DNA of 43,862 bases from a virus, in IMG/VR virus record IMGVR_UViG_3300038416_000197, positions 1 to 43,862 of that record; one strand, given 5' to 3'. Within the stretch, counting starts at the first letter, position 1; each line of letters starts with the position of its first letter. The position numbers and the translations under genes are program-made. Under the pieces are notes generated by a model, which was not told the origin of the DNA, made no database searches, and saw nothing but the letters and a program-made list of their open reading frames with translations. Positions 16,158-24,781 of the stretch are shown here, piece after piece.

Positions 16158-18695
16158 TTATAGCTCCGCTGAGGCAATGATTGACCATCCGCCTGTGTTC
16201 GAGATGACGGTGCCACCTATACTGGTGAAACCACTGACATTGACATCGAACCCTGTGGTTGAGCCCAAGTAGACTGCGCCTATTGTCGAGCCTGATCCTG
16301 AGAAGTTGCCACCGCCCCATGCTGCGAATGCTGGAGAAGATGTGGACAGCGTCAACGTGGGGGCAGCACGTTTGCTGACCTTATACGACGCATTAGCGAC
16401 CAGAGAGGCTGAGCTATTCACATAACCAGTGAAGCCGTCGATGACTTCGTAGTACCGCTGGCATAGGCTCATTTCCAGCCCATAAGAACGACGCTCGAAC
16501 GGGGTGGCGGTGGTGCCAGCTTCTAGTTGGACGCCTGTGATGTACCAAGTCGCTCCGGTAGTGCCCACGACAGATACCGTGGATGTTGGCTGCTGGTAGT
16601 TGCCTGCCGTCCATGCGCCTGATGTTGCAGTGTAGTTTGACCCGCTGCCCAGCCCGAAAGTAACCAGCATGCCGCCCGTGTTGTTAGTAGCCCACGTTCC
16701 AGCCGTGTCTCCTGCTATCGTGGCTGTTATCTTTGTCCAAGTGTTTGCGCTACCGATGGCATACGAGAATGGATACGAGCGGTTCTGTACACCATTGATG
16801 AGAGCGCCACCGAAGGTGCCAGTTAGGCTAGAGCGAACCCAGAACGACAACGTGACGGTTGACGCTGATGCCGTGCCGAAAGCTAAGTCAGCAACATTCA
16901 ACCCTTCAATCGGTTGTGCGATAGTAAACGTGTCGGTGGACGTGACAGCGTACCCCGTCCCTGTGGTGAATCCAAGATAGTTGGTGAAGCCTGTTGGAGG
17001 GGTTACGGAGCCAGCATTCTGCTGCCATGTGAACTTTGAGGCTTGCGTCCCATAGTAACTCCAGCGGTCAACGGTATATGCGTTGGCAGTGCCGCTAGCA
17101 CCAGCATTCCTCTGGTCAATGCGCATATCCCCGTTGATGATGCGGTTCCGCATGGTGGGCTGACCGCCATCGGCAAGCAGTTGCCCGTTGGTAGCATTGA
17201 AGATGGCATAATCACCGACAGCCGCAGAAGCAGGAGCAACAACGTTGCCTGCGCCCGAAGGGGTTGCCCACGTGCTATCGCCACGAAGAAACGTGGTTGA
17301 ACTTCCACCAGTGGGAATCTGAGCGATGGGCAGATTCCCACTGGTAAGGTCTGAAGCCGATACTACGACATTGCTTGAAAGAGCGTGTCCGTTGACCGTG
17401 GTTGTGGTTGGAACGCGGCTGGTATCGCTGGCATGCACGTGGTCTTGACGGGCATAGAGATAGGATGACCCCACGGCTGCCGTGCCGTTCATAACCGGGG
17501 TGGCTGTGCCAGCCTGCCCAAGCACAAAAGCGTCCGTTGCAAGTTTCGTGGTGTTATCGTTAGTGCTCTGCGTGGTTGCTGTCGTGCCACTTGGCAAAGC
17601 CGGGGTGCCAGACAAGTTAGCTGCCGTCCCGCTGGTATTGGCAGAGTTGGCGGGAATATCACCACTCAACAGAGCCGGAAGCTGAGCGTGTGGCAGCGTG
17701 CCTGTGGTGATGTCACTGGCACTGACTACCACGTTGGATGAGAGAGCATGACCATTGACCGTAGTCGTAGTCGAGACTTTTGCGGCTAAATCTGTGGTTA
17801 AATTAGTTACTTGGCTCTCAGCGATGTTGGCACTGAGCCCACCAGCCGTGCCCGTGGTGTTCGCTGCATTGTTCGGAATATCTCCACTGACAAGAGCCGG
17901 AAGCTGAGCGTGAGGCAGGGTGCCAGTCGTAATGTCTGAGGCGCTCACCACAACGTTGCTGCTCAGGGCGTGACCGTTAACAGTCGTGCTGGTTAACACA
18001 CGGTTGGCAAGGTCGGTCGTCAGGTTGGTGACTTGGGATTCGGTGATACTGCCCGTGATAGATGTTGCCGTCCCCGTCGTATTTGCAGTGTTGTTCGGGA
18101 TGTCTGCACTAACCAAAGCCGGAAGTTGGGCATGGGGCAGGGTACCCGTTGTGATGTCTGAGGCGGACACAACCACGTTTGACGACAGCGGATGCCCGTT
18201 TATCGTGACCGTGGTTTTTACCAGTGAAGACGCATCACTCAGGTTGGTTGAGCCTAACGGGGTTCCATTGACTTCAAAGGCTGTCGTTGCATTAACAATC
18301 GGGGCTGTAACAGTTCCGGTAAACGTCGGGGATGCTGCCAGCGTGACGAGTATCTGAGGGACGGACGGCAGCAACATAGCCGGGTCAAAAGCGTCAAAGT
18401 TAATACCCGCACTGGCGACCGTCACACCCTTTAACACAACCGCAATTCCTGACGTGCAATCAGTTATTGTTACTGTGTAAACGAACTCACCATTTGTAGG
18501 TGACACTTGATAGCTGGCAATGACCCCATTGGTTATGGTTGCCTGTGAAGCCTCAACAATGAATCCACCAGACGAAGCAAGGGCGGGAATGAAATTTCCG
18601 TTGCCGTCGCTAGGCTGAAAGCAGATCGTGCCGCTGGCAAGTAGGTTGCCGGAAGCGTCTTGAAATTTAGTGCCTGTAATTGGTGCCCAACTCAT
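16158..18695 (-). CDS. Tail fibre protein with 74-residue tandem repeats
   Basis: 845 aa. The N-terminal 110 residues form a probable attachment domain. From about residue 164 there are three 74-residue repeats, each with a NGHxLSSNVVVSASDxTTG segment and a later SQVTNLTTDLA segment. A shortened fourth copy and an HVHASD turn follow. From about residue 515 there is a carbohydrate-binding-like receptor domain that begins MRNRIINGDMRIDQRNAG. It likely forms a trimeric fibre. It lies between the tape measure and Dit genes rather than at the end of the tail module. Low-complexity Thr/Ala content is typical of fibres. Confidence 0.8.
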   Translation of the reverse strand: MSWAPITGTKFQDASGNLLASGTICFQPSDGNGNFIPALASSGGFIVEASQATITNGVIASYQVSPTNGEFVYTVTITDCTSGIAVVLKGVTVASAGINFDAFDPAMLLPSVPQILVTLAASPTFTGTVTAPIVNATTAFEVNGTPLGSTNLSDASSLVKTTVTINGHPLSSNVVVSASDITTGTLPHAQLPALVSADIPNNTANTTGTATSITGSITESQVTNLTTDLANRVLTSTTVNGHALSSNVVVSASDITTGTLPHAQLPALVSGDIPNNAANTTGTAGGLSANIAESQVTNLTTDLAAKVSTTTTVNGHALSSNVVVSASDITTGTLPHAQLPALLSGDIPANSANTSGTAANLSGTPALPSGTTATTQSTNDNTTKLATDAFVLGQAGTATPVMNGTAAVGSSYLYARQDHVHASDTSRVPTTTTVNGHALSSNVVVSASDLTSGNLPIAQIPTGGSSTTFLRGDSTWATPSGAGNVVAPASAAVGDYAIFNATNGQLLADGGQPTMRNRIINGDMRIDQRNAGASGTANAYTVDRWSYYGTQASKFTWQQNAGSVTPPTGFTNYLGFTTGTGYAVTSTDTFTIAQPIEGLNVADLAFGTASASTVTLSFWVRSSLTGTFGGALINGVQNRSYPFSYAIGSANTWTKITATIAGDTAGTWATNNTGGMLVTFGLGSGSNYTATSGAWTAGNYQQPTSTVSVVGTTGATWYITGVQLEAGTTATPFERRSYGLEMSLCQRYYEVIDGFTGYVNSSASLVANASYKVSKRAAPTLTLSTSSPAFAAWGGGNFSGSGSTIGAVYLGSTTGFDVNVSGFTSIGGTVISNTGGWSIIASAEL
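17540..18206. repeat. Three 222-bp tandem repeats inside the tail fibre gene
   Basis: Units begin at about 18206, 17984 and 17762 on the minus strand, 222 bp (74 codons) each. A partial copy lies near 17340-17400. Copies differ at scattered, mainly silent positions. Such repeats allow fibre length variation by recombination. Confidence 0.8.
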
Positions 18696-18708
18696 TTAGT
18701 GCCTCTTT

Positions 18709-21375
18709 TTAATTCCTTCGGGATGCCGGACGACGGACGTTTAGTTCACGCTGAGCAACCACGGCACCACGAACACTGGCAACATGACTCTCTGCAATCG
18801 CCTTTCTAACCCGCATGTCAACGTCAGCAGCATTTGCGCCTCTGGCGTCGATGTGATAAACGTTTTGACCGCCCAACAATTTGCGTAAGTCGCTATTGCT
18901 GGTTACGTGTCCGCCTAGATTGCTGTGCAGTTCTGGTCCGTCTTCGCCAACAATTGACAGCCCATAGGGTGATGGGTCACCACCAGAGGCAAAGCCCGGA
19001 ATCATAGAAAGCGACATCAAGCCAGCCATAGAACCGTCTAACGTGTTTATGGTCGGGGCAGTCCCGCCCGTGATGTCTGCAACGCTTCCACCCGGAACCA
19101 TGAGCGGCTCAGAACCACCACCCAAGTTAGGAATTCCCATTCCGCCAACCACCCGCACATTTAGCGGATTGCCAACGGAACCGTCAGGCTTACCCCCGCC
19201 AAGCCCAAACGCATTTGCAATGCCTGACACGGGTGAACCTGCATTGCCAGCCCCAAGTCCCTTGGCTAGTGCGCTCTCTGCCTGCTTGAATCCGGCTTTG
19301 GCGGTGGTGGTAGCCATCGACTCAAAGAAACTGTGCCAGTTAGTCTTCTGACCGAGTAAGGCTTTCGCCATTTGGTCGTTCAGGTCATCAAACGCTTTAC
19401 CAAGAAAGTCATGGACTTCTTGAGCCGCTGTCTTGGTGTGAATAGCCATCTCATCGAAATAGGCTTTCATTCCAGCCATAGGCGTACCCGTAGCCAGTGC
19501 CATCTTGTCTTGCAGTTCAATCAGGTCTGTGGTGGTTTGCTTGACGGCTGCCTGAACTTCCGGGGCAGTCTGGTCCATGCTTTTAAGCACGGACAATTCC
19601 GTCTGTAGGAACGTCACCCGGTCTCTATCGGCATTGACAGCCTGTCCGGCGGCTTCGTATATCTTTTGCTGGTACTGTAGCTGTAACTGCAAATTGGACG
19701 CCGCAACTTTGGCTTCAACATCGGGACCACCGGCAGCCCGAATCTTGGCTTCTGCGTTTACCCGTTCCGCCTCACGTACAGCGGCAGCCCCTTGCAGGTA
19801 AGCCGCACTGAGATTAGCCAACGCTGACAGTTCAAGATATTTGTCTTTCAGAAATATGGTTGCGGTCGTGTGGGCTTTGGCTCTGGCTTCCTCGTACAGC
19901 AATTCGGCTCTAGCCGCTATCTCCGCTTGAGTAGCGGTTCTACCAGCTAGTTCGCTTTCGGCTTGTGCCTGTGCGTTGGCGTGCATGACAGCATCGGCAC
20001 CCACCCTAACCGCATCTGTAAGGTCGTTCTGGTGCCTAATGCGCATGACAAGGGTGTTGTCGCCCTGCACGAGCGTTTGGTTAAGTTCCTCTTGCGCCAG
20101 CCTAAGAGCCTCGGTCTGTAGCTGCTGTTTCTGGTCGGCGGATAAATGCTCCAGCAGTTTCTCTGGTGTTGCCCGTGGGTTGTTCTTTAGCGTGGCTGCA
20201 TTGCGGGCTACGATCTCCAAATTCTTTGCGGTGATCTCGGCATCAATCTTGGAAATCGCCATGTTAGCTTTAGCAATGGTCAAGGCTTCCGCCCGTTTGG
20301 AGTTATCGACACTCTCAGCGGCGACCAACGCTTGAGCATTTGTCACCCTCTGCTGTGCTTGTGCCAGCGCAATGGCGAACCCGTTGTTCATCGGCTGCAC
20401 GATTGCACGTGGGGTGTTGGTTTTATTCGCTTCCAGTTCGCCGACCTTGGATTGCTTGTTAAGCTCGTCAACCTTGCGCTGTAGGCTGCCCAACTCTTCG
20501 ACATACTGGATAAGGCTCTGTTTGTTTTGTGCTAGTTCCTTATCGCCAGCGGTGTTGCCATAACCGATGCGTAATGCACTGGTCGCTGTGTTTGCAATGT
20601 TGCTTTGCGTCTCAGCGATGGCGGACCTGATTATGTCCATGCGGGCTTGAATCTGGGCTTTCGGGTCCATCTGTCTGACAGCGGTTAAGCCCGTGTCATC
20701 ATTGGCACCCATTCCCAAGCCCACTATAGTTAAATCATTTAGTTGTTTTTGGGTCTTCTTAGCGGTAGCACCGGCAGTGTTATCCCCTAACTGATACCAA
20801 GGAGTTTTGCCGAGTAACTGGATTTGTTTATCAATGTCTTTCTGTAGAGACTTGCCAAGTTCGTCCGCCGCTATACGAGCTTCCGCCAATGCAACAGCTA
20901 GATTGTTGATCGGCTTATGTTGTAGCTTGGCGATTTGAACGTCTAACTTGGCATTGGTAACGTCAAGATGGTCATTAGCGATCTGTGTATCTTGGCTAAA
21001 CGATGTCCATTCGGCGTTGTTCTTTCTTGCCGCTTCCGACAGGCCGTTAAATGCTTTAACGAGTTCGTAGACTTTTTCGCCAGCATGGATGAGCACTTCT
21101 GCGATTCCGAAAATAGCAAGACCAGTGAACGCCGCTGACATAGCGGTACGCACACCGGGCAGCCCACTAATGAACGTGCGCAAGTGTCGGGGCATGTGGA
21201 CCCCGAACTCTTCCCCAACCAATGCGAGAGATGCTTTCGACTCCTGCATCTCTTTCTTGATAGCAGTCTTGATAGAGTTAGCGGACTGGCGGGCTTGAGC
21301 CTCGGCGAACTTCATTCCGTCAACGAAGGAACTTGTTCCCGCTTCGAAATTTACTTTTATACGCCCGATTGCCAT
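18709..21375 (-). CDS. Tail tape measure protein
   Basis: 888 aa. The N-terminus (about 20-60) is helical, with a hydrophobic segment near residues 75-100. A very long Ala/Glu/Gln/Lys coiled-coil body spans about 105-680, and a Gly-rich C-terminal part carries the GEDGPELHSNLGG phrase common at tape-measure ends. By the usual rule of about 0.15 nm per residue this predicts a tail near 130 nm. It lies directly after the frameshifted tail chaperone gene. It ends in a basic ARG-rich tail. Confidence 0.85.
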   Translation of the reverse strand: MAIGRIKVNFEAGTSSFVDGMKFAEAQARQSANSIKTAIKKEMQESKASLALVGEEFGVHMPRHLRTFISGLPGVRTAMSAAFTGLAIFGIAEVLIHAGEKVYELVKAFNGLSEAARKNNAEWTSFSQDTQIANDHLDVTNAKLDVQIAKLQHKPINNLAVALAEARIAADELGKSLQKDIDKQIQLLGKTPWYQLGDNTAGATAKKTQKQLNDLTIVGLGMGANDDTGLTAVRQMDPKAQIQARMDIIRSAIAETQSNIANTATSALRIGYGNTAGDKELAQNKQSLIQYVEELGSLQRKVDELNKQSKVGELEANKTNTPRAIVQPMNNGFAIALAQAQQRVTNAQALVAAESVDNSKRAEALTIAKANMAISKIDAEITAKNLEIVARNAATLKNNPRATPEKLLEHLSADQKQQLQTEALRLAQEELNQTLVQGDNTLVMRIRHQNDLTDAVRVGADAVMHANAQAQAESELAGRTATQAEIAARAELLYEEARAKAHTTATIFLKDKYLELSALANLSAAYLQGAAAVREAERVNAEAKIRAAGGPDVEAKVAASNLQLQLQYQQKIYEAAGQAVNADRDRVTFLQTELSVLKSMDQTAPEVQAAVKQTTTDLIELQDKMALATGTPMAGMKAYFDEMAIHTKTAAQEVHDFLGKAFDDLNDQMAKALLGQKTNWHSFFESMATTTAKAGFKQAESALAKGLGAGNAGSPVSGIANAFGLGGGKPDGSVGNPLNVRVVGGMGIPNLGGGSEPLMVPGGSVADITGGTAPTINTLDGSMAGLMSLSMIPGFASGGDPSPYGLSIVGEDGPELHSNLGGHVTSNSDLRKLLGGQNVYHIDARGANAADVDMRVRKAIAESHVASVRGAVVAQRELNVRRPASRRN

Positions 21376-21660
21376 TTACTTTCCTTGCTTCTCTTGTCGC
21401 ATAATCAAACCTTTGAAGATTCCACGAACGCTTGCTGCTACGCTGGCTCTATGCTTCTTAGTCATCCGTTGCTTTTTAGCTTCGCTAACTTTGATCTTTC
21501 CAAACTGAGATGGCATAAAATCAACGGGCTTAACCCCGTTCTTTGGGGCACCTAGCGAGCAATTGACCACTGCGGAACCGTGTATCCCAATTACCCATTC
21601 GAGGTGCTCTATCTGTTCCCGGTATCGCTTCGCCAAATCGTCAAACTGACGGGGCGTCAA
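21376..21660 (-). CDS. Tail assembly chaperone, T-part (reached by -1 frameshift)
   Basis: The frame is open from the slippery site at 21771 to the stop at 21376, well upstream of the apparent start at 21660, and no ribosome site precedes that start. Near the fusion region it reads DVEFYALTPRQFDDLAKRYREQ, typical of the T segment of lambda gpG-T-type chaperones. Frameshifting from the 21750-22133 gene would give about 252 aa in total. It acts in the cytoplasm to coat the tape measure before tail tube assembly. Confidence 0.65.
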   Translation of the reverse strand: MTPRQFDDLAKRYREQIEHLEWVIGIHGSAVVNCSLGAPKNGVKPVDFMPSQFGKIKVSEAKKQRMTKKHRASVAASVRGIFKGLIMRQEKQGK

Positions 21661-21749
21661 AGCGTAGAATTCAACGTCCGTAAGTCTCAGATTTATCCGA
21701 GCGAATGACCAATACCTGCGCCATTGCTGTTGCCATGAGAGCGCCGGGA

Positions 21750-22133
21750 CTACTGCCCCGGCTTCTCTACGTTTTTTGGGTCGTCGTCCGCTTCCTGTTC
21801 GGGTTGACTTTCGGTGAACGCTTTCACCAGAGCAGTCGTCACCTTGCCCCGCCCGAGGGTCAGAATGATTCCTGCTTCGTCAAGCGTCACGTTTGGCTGT
21901 AGTTTGAGCAAAGCAGAATAGAGCAACGCTCGCAGCGTCAGCGCATTGACGTTACTAAAGTCAAGGGCGTTAAGCAGGTTTAGACCCGTGAGGGTTTCGG
22001 CTTGAACGATTGCATTGAAGTCAAAGCAGAGAAAGTATTCCGAACCATTTACCTCAACGAGTACACGAGGCAATGTCGGGTCCATTACTGAAGACAGTTT
22101 TTTAGCCATAGTTGTGCCTGTCGGGGTGGTCAT
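21750..22133 (-). CDS. Tail assembly chaperone, G-part
   Basis: 127 aa. GGGGTGAG precedes ATG 22133. The chain fits gpG-type chaperones: a short beta start (LPRVLVEVNGSEYFLCFD), then helices, ending in an acidic DDDPKN tail just where the slippery heptamer lies. It is placed between the tail tube and tape measure genes, as expected. Confidence 0.7.
   Translation of the reverse strand: MTTPTGTTMAKKLSSVMDPTLPRVLVEVNGSEYFLCFDFNAIVQAETLTGLNLLNALDFSNVNALTLRALLYSALLKLQPNVTLDEAGIILTLGRGKVTTALVKAFTESQPEQEADDDPKNVEKPGQ
21771..21777 (-). promoter_or_regulatory. Programmed -1 ribosomal frameshift site
   Basis: On the minus strand the zero-frame codons CCA AAA AAC contain A AAA AAC, a classical X XXY YYZ slippery heptamer. 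The -1 frame after it is open into the downstream T-part. A GC-rich inverted segment (CCGGGGCAGTAGTCCCGG) follows about 13 nt later and could act as the stimulating hairpin. Confidence 0.75.
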
Positions 22134-22154
22134 CTCACCCCGCTAAATGAATTG

Positions 22155-22592
22155 TTAGGTTCCTATGGTTTCGACGATGGTTCCGCTAATCTTCAGTTTC
22201 GCCGATCCAGCGTCCGCCTTGGTCGTTTCAAAGCTGTAATCACACTCTGTGACCAAAGCGCTGAAAGCATACTTGTCGCCGGTGGTAGTTTGGCTGGGGG
22301 CTTTAGGTAGCTGAATCGTAAATGCGGAAAGCGTTCCGGCCGAGAACGCCGCCTCTAATGCAACCTGACCAGCATCGGAAGACACACGGTTAAAGTCGAA
22401 GCTAACTTCGCCGGGGTCCATCATGGTTGCAATAAATTCTTTGACGGTCGAACTCATGTTAGTAACATCGTCCGTGTCGAACTTGCGCCCGTTCAGTTTG
22501 ATATTCTTGACTTCGCCAATGAGAGTGGGTGTTGCGCCGATGCTGAGGGTAGTACCCGCACCAGTCTGTGCTTTTGAGCCTGTGTAAGACAT
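22155..22592 (-). CDS. Major tail tube protein
   Basis: 145 aa, beta-rich. The opening MSYTGSKAQTGAGTTLSIG and the following strand order fit compact siphovirus tail tube proteins. It lies between DUF3168 and the chaperones, the canonical position. TAATG-like coupling is not seen; a gap of 100 bp upstream may hold a promoter. It polymerises as hexamer rings around the tape measure. Confidence 0.75.
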   Translation of the reverse strand: MSYTGSKAQTGAGTTLSIGATPTLIGEVKNIKLNGRKFDTDDVTNMSSTVKEFIATMMDPGEVSFDFNRVSSDAGQVALEAAFSAGTLSAFTIQLPKAPSQTTTGDKYAFSALVTECDYSFETTKADAGSAKLKISGTIVETIGT

Positions 22593-22692
22593 AGCATGAT
22601 TCCTTGAGTTACTCTGTTGATTGCTGTAGGTGAACCCGAACTTATAAAGGCGGGAACGGACAATTGCAGGTACTGCGGTTAACGATTATTGG

Positions 22693-23076
22693 TTAATACT
22701 GAAACGTCCAGTCTTCGATTTGGCGGTATATTCTGGAGTCTTTGTCATACTGCGACATTGAAACCCCGCATTCCGTGTAAAGCACGACGGTCCCTTCGGG
22801 AAGGGTGCCTTGGTAGGCATCAAGCAAAGCGTGAAGCCGAGCCGCTACATTTTTTGTATCTGCGTAGGTGTTCCCACGGCAGTCAAACTGAATCCGCATA
22901 AAGCTGACAGCGGATAAATCAAGATTTACGTCCGTGCTGGCGCTAACGTCCGTGTAAACGATGGCAGGAAACGTGTTCGCATTCTGCGGCATCATGGTCG
23001 GGTATATGCGAGTTCCAACCATTCCCAACAGGGTGGTGTCCGCCGATAGATGCGCTACGATTCCTTGCTCTAACAT
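22693..23076 (-). CDS. Tail completion protein, DUF3168 family
   Basis: 127 aa. The N-terminus LEQGIVAHLSADTTL...GTRIYP and FPAIVYTDVS fit DUF3168, the tail terminator/completion family. It starts right after the HK97 gp10-like gene. It would cap the tail tube end at the head-tail interface. Confidence 0.7.
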   Translation of the reverse strand: MLEQGIVAHLSADTTLLGMVGTRIYPTMMPQNANTFPAIVYTDVSASTDVNLDLSAVSFMRIQFDCRGNTYADTKNVAARLHALLDAYQGTLPEGTVVLYTECGVSMSQYDKDSRIYRQIEDWTFQY

Positions 23077-23487
23077 TTACTCGCCACCCACAGCCTCAAT
23101 ACGTTCCGTCAGTACACCAAGAAACTTGTCCAACGCCTGTTGTTTCGAAAGGTCAAATGCGGGCCTTGCCCACGGCCTAGCCGGTTCCTTACATGTGCCG
23201 TACTCGCTGAAGTAACCCCAAAAAGCACGGGCATCTGGGCCGATAGTAGCGATAACCCCGCTTTCGAAAGTCTCTATCGCAACTAACATCTCGATACTTC
23301 CTTCCAGCGCCCCTTGGTGCGGGTCACTGGAAGGGCCAACAGGAGCTAACTCCTCCATCTGGCGTTTTATAATCATGCCTGCTTGCGAGATAGCATCAAC
23401 GACCGCTTCTCTAGCCAGCTCAGGAGTCAATGCGTGGAGCTTCTGTTCAAGCTCCTGTAAGCCTTCGATCTCGCAAAGTTCATCCAT
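23077..23487 (-). CDS. HK97 gp10-like head-tail joining protein
   Basis: 136 aa with start at 23487 (MDELCEIEGLQELEQKLHAL), overlapping the upstream gene by 8 bases. GLQELEQKL near the N-terminus and RPWARPAFD near the C-terminus are typical of the gp10 family, where the latter reads 'RPFLRPA'. It connects the finished head to the tail. Confidence 0.75.
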   Translation of the reverse strand: MDELCEIEGLQELEQKLHALTPELAREAVVDAISQAGMIIKRQMEELAPVGPSSDPHQGALEGSIEMLVAIETFESGVIATIGPDARAFWGYFSEYGTCKEPARPWARPAFDLSKQQALDKFLGVLTERIEAVGGE

Positions 23488-23833
23488 AAGCCTCGGTTCC
23501 GTCGCTCTCATCCAACACATAGGCGAGTATCTGTAACTCAATGTTCCGCATTCCCGTGTTAACGATGGACTGAATGTTGAACGTCATGCCTTCCCAGACA
23601 ATGTGGTCGTTGGGCGAAATGTTGATTCCCCACGGGTAACGGATCACAACCTTATACGTGCTCTGAGCCACGAACTGCGACGGGTCGTATAACATCTGCG
23701 ACCGCAGAGCATCTATTTCCGCAAAAGCGGTATAGTAGGTGCTATACGTGTTGACGGGCTGTCCGAAACTATCTGGCGTTGATGACAGACGTTGAAACGC
23801 TACCCGCTTGTTTAATCTGCCAGCCGTAATCAT
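23480..23833 (-). CDS. Head-tail adaptor (SPP1 gp16 / HK97 gp7-like)
   Basis: 117 aa. The opening ITAGRLNKRVAFQRLSSTPD with later TYYTAFAEIDALR is the standard head-tail joining pattern (GxLrhRVxiqr...DxxGg...W..v.tvwA.v). It closes the portal channel. It is translationally coupled to the genes on both sides. Confidence 0.8.
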   Translation of the reverse strand: MITAGRLNKRVAFQRLSSTPDSFGQPVNTYSTYYTAFAEIDALRSQMLYDPSQFVAQSTYKVVIRYPWGINISPNDHIVWEGMTFNIQSIVNTGMRNIELQILAYVLDESDGTEAYG

Positions 23834-24522
23834 TAGTTGTTCTCGTAGTTCCAGAAATTGAACTTGACCGTATCCAGCAGTGCTTCAACACCAAGCGGAA
23901 TATTCTTTAGGTTCGCCCCGGACGTTGCCTCACGGTTCGTATAGAAATGGGCAACCAAAAGCAGGATGGCCATGCATACGGTCTGCGGACAGGTATTGAC
24001 GGTCGTGCCGTCACCGTATGAGCCCGTCACGTAAGTTATCTGCACTGACCCCGGCATGTAGGTCTGTGTTGCAGGCCAGCACAAACCGGGCATGGGGACT
24101 AACCGAGCAGGTTCACTCGTGTTGTCCACGTAATAGCCTGTATCTGATAGGGTCTGTTGCGTCCCTGTCACATCGACATACTTGATACTTGTAACGCTCG
24201 CCAGATGCGGTTTAGGTAGTAATATCTGCTGACCCCGTAAAATGCCGTAGCGAGCTAACCAGTTCGTGCGGGGGTTGCTCGCCTGTATCGTGCCTGACCA
24301 CCACGGGTAGATCGGGAAGCAATCCAGATTAAGCGTCCATGTCTGGTTAAAAAATGCACGATGGGTAATCTTCTCTGCGTACTGCCTAGCCGCTACAATA
24401 AAAGCCGTTATCAAGGCATCTTCTGCGGAGTTGTCATAATCGATGCGAAGATGTGTCTTGGCTGTAGCCAACGACACAGGCTCTACTGCGGGCGGCGTTA
24501 CGAGATTGATCGAAAGCGGCAT
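23833..24522 (-). CDS. Head-tail connector (HK97 gp6-like)
   Basis: 229 aa. PVSLATAKTHLRIDYDNSAEDALITAFIVAARQ is the classic gp6-like helix pair, here quoted by positions about 16-48. ITHRAFFNQTW follows. The C-terminal half is longer than in HK97 gp6 and beta-rich. It sits below the portal as a ring. Both ends overlap neighbouring genes by one base. Confidence 0.75.
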   Translation of the reverse strand: MPLSINLVTPPAVEPVSLATAKTHLRIDYDNSAEDALITAFIVAARQYAEKITHRAFFNQTWTLNLDCFPIYPWWSGTIQASNPRTNWLARYGILRGQQILLPKPHLASVTSIKYVDVTGTQQTLSDTGYYVDNTSEPARLVPMPGLCWPATQTYMPGSVQITYVTGSYGDGTTVNTCPQTVCMAILLLVAHFYTNREATSGANLKNIPLGVEALLDTVKFNFWNYENN

Positions 24523-24710
24523 TATCTCTTGACCGCCTTCTCACGACTCTTGCCGTGGGTTGCCGTTTCCCGTACGGGCTTCTCGGTCGATACCGCAAAG
24601 CCTGAATTGATAAAGGCATGAGCGGTCGTGTTATCAATGTCGAGTAGTTCACCCGGTACGAACGAGGCATAACCTTGCATAAAAAAACTTTGAGTAATCT
24701 TGATTTTCAT
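24522..24710 (-). CDS. Small head-region protein
   Basis: 62 aa. The beta-rich start and the phrase PGELLDIDNTTAHAFINSGFA match a widespread class of small phage proteins encoded between capsid and connector. Basic C-terminal tail. Role unknown; it overlaps the connector gene by one base. Confidence 0.6.
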   Translation of the reverse strand: MKIKITQSFFMQGYASFVPGELLDIDNTTAHAFINSGFAVSTEKPVRETATHGKSREKAVKR

Positions 24711-24722
24711 AGGCTCTAACAG

Positions 24723-24777
24723 ACGAGGGGCAGATAACTATCCGCCCCTCGTATTTAGTGAGGGTCGTTACCCTCGG
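24723..24777 (-). terminator. Tandem hairpins after the major capsid gene
   Basis: Two inverted repeats follow the capsid stop: GAGGG/CCCTC at 24760-24775 and ACGAGGGGC/GCCCCTCGT at 24723-24752. Neither has a T-run. They may stabilise the capsid mRNA or lower read-through into the connector genes. Confidence 0.5.
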
Positions 24778-24781
24778 TTAT

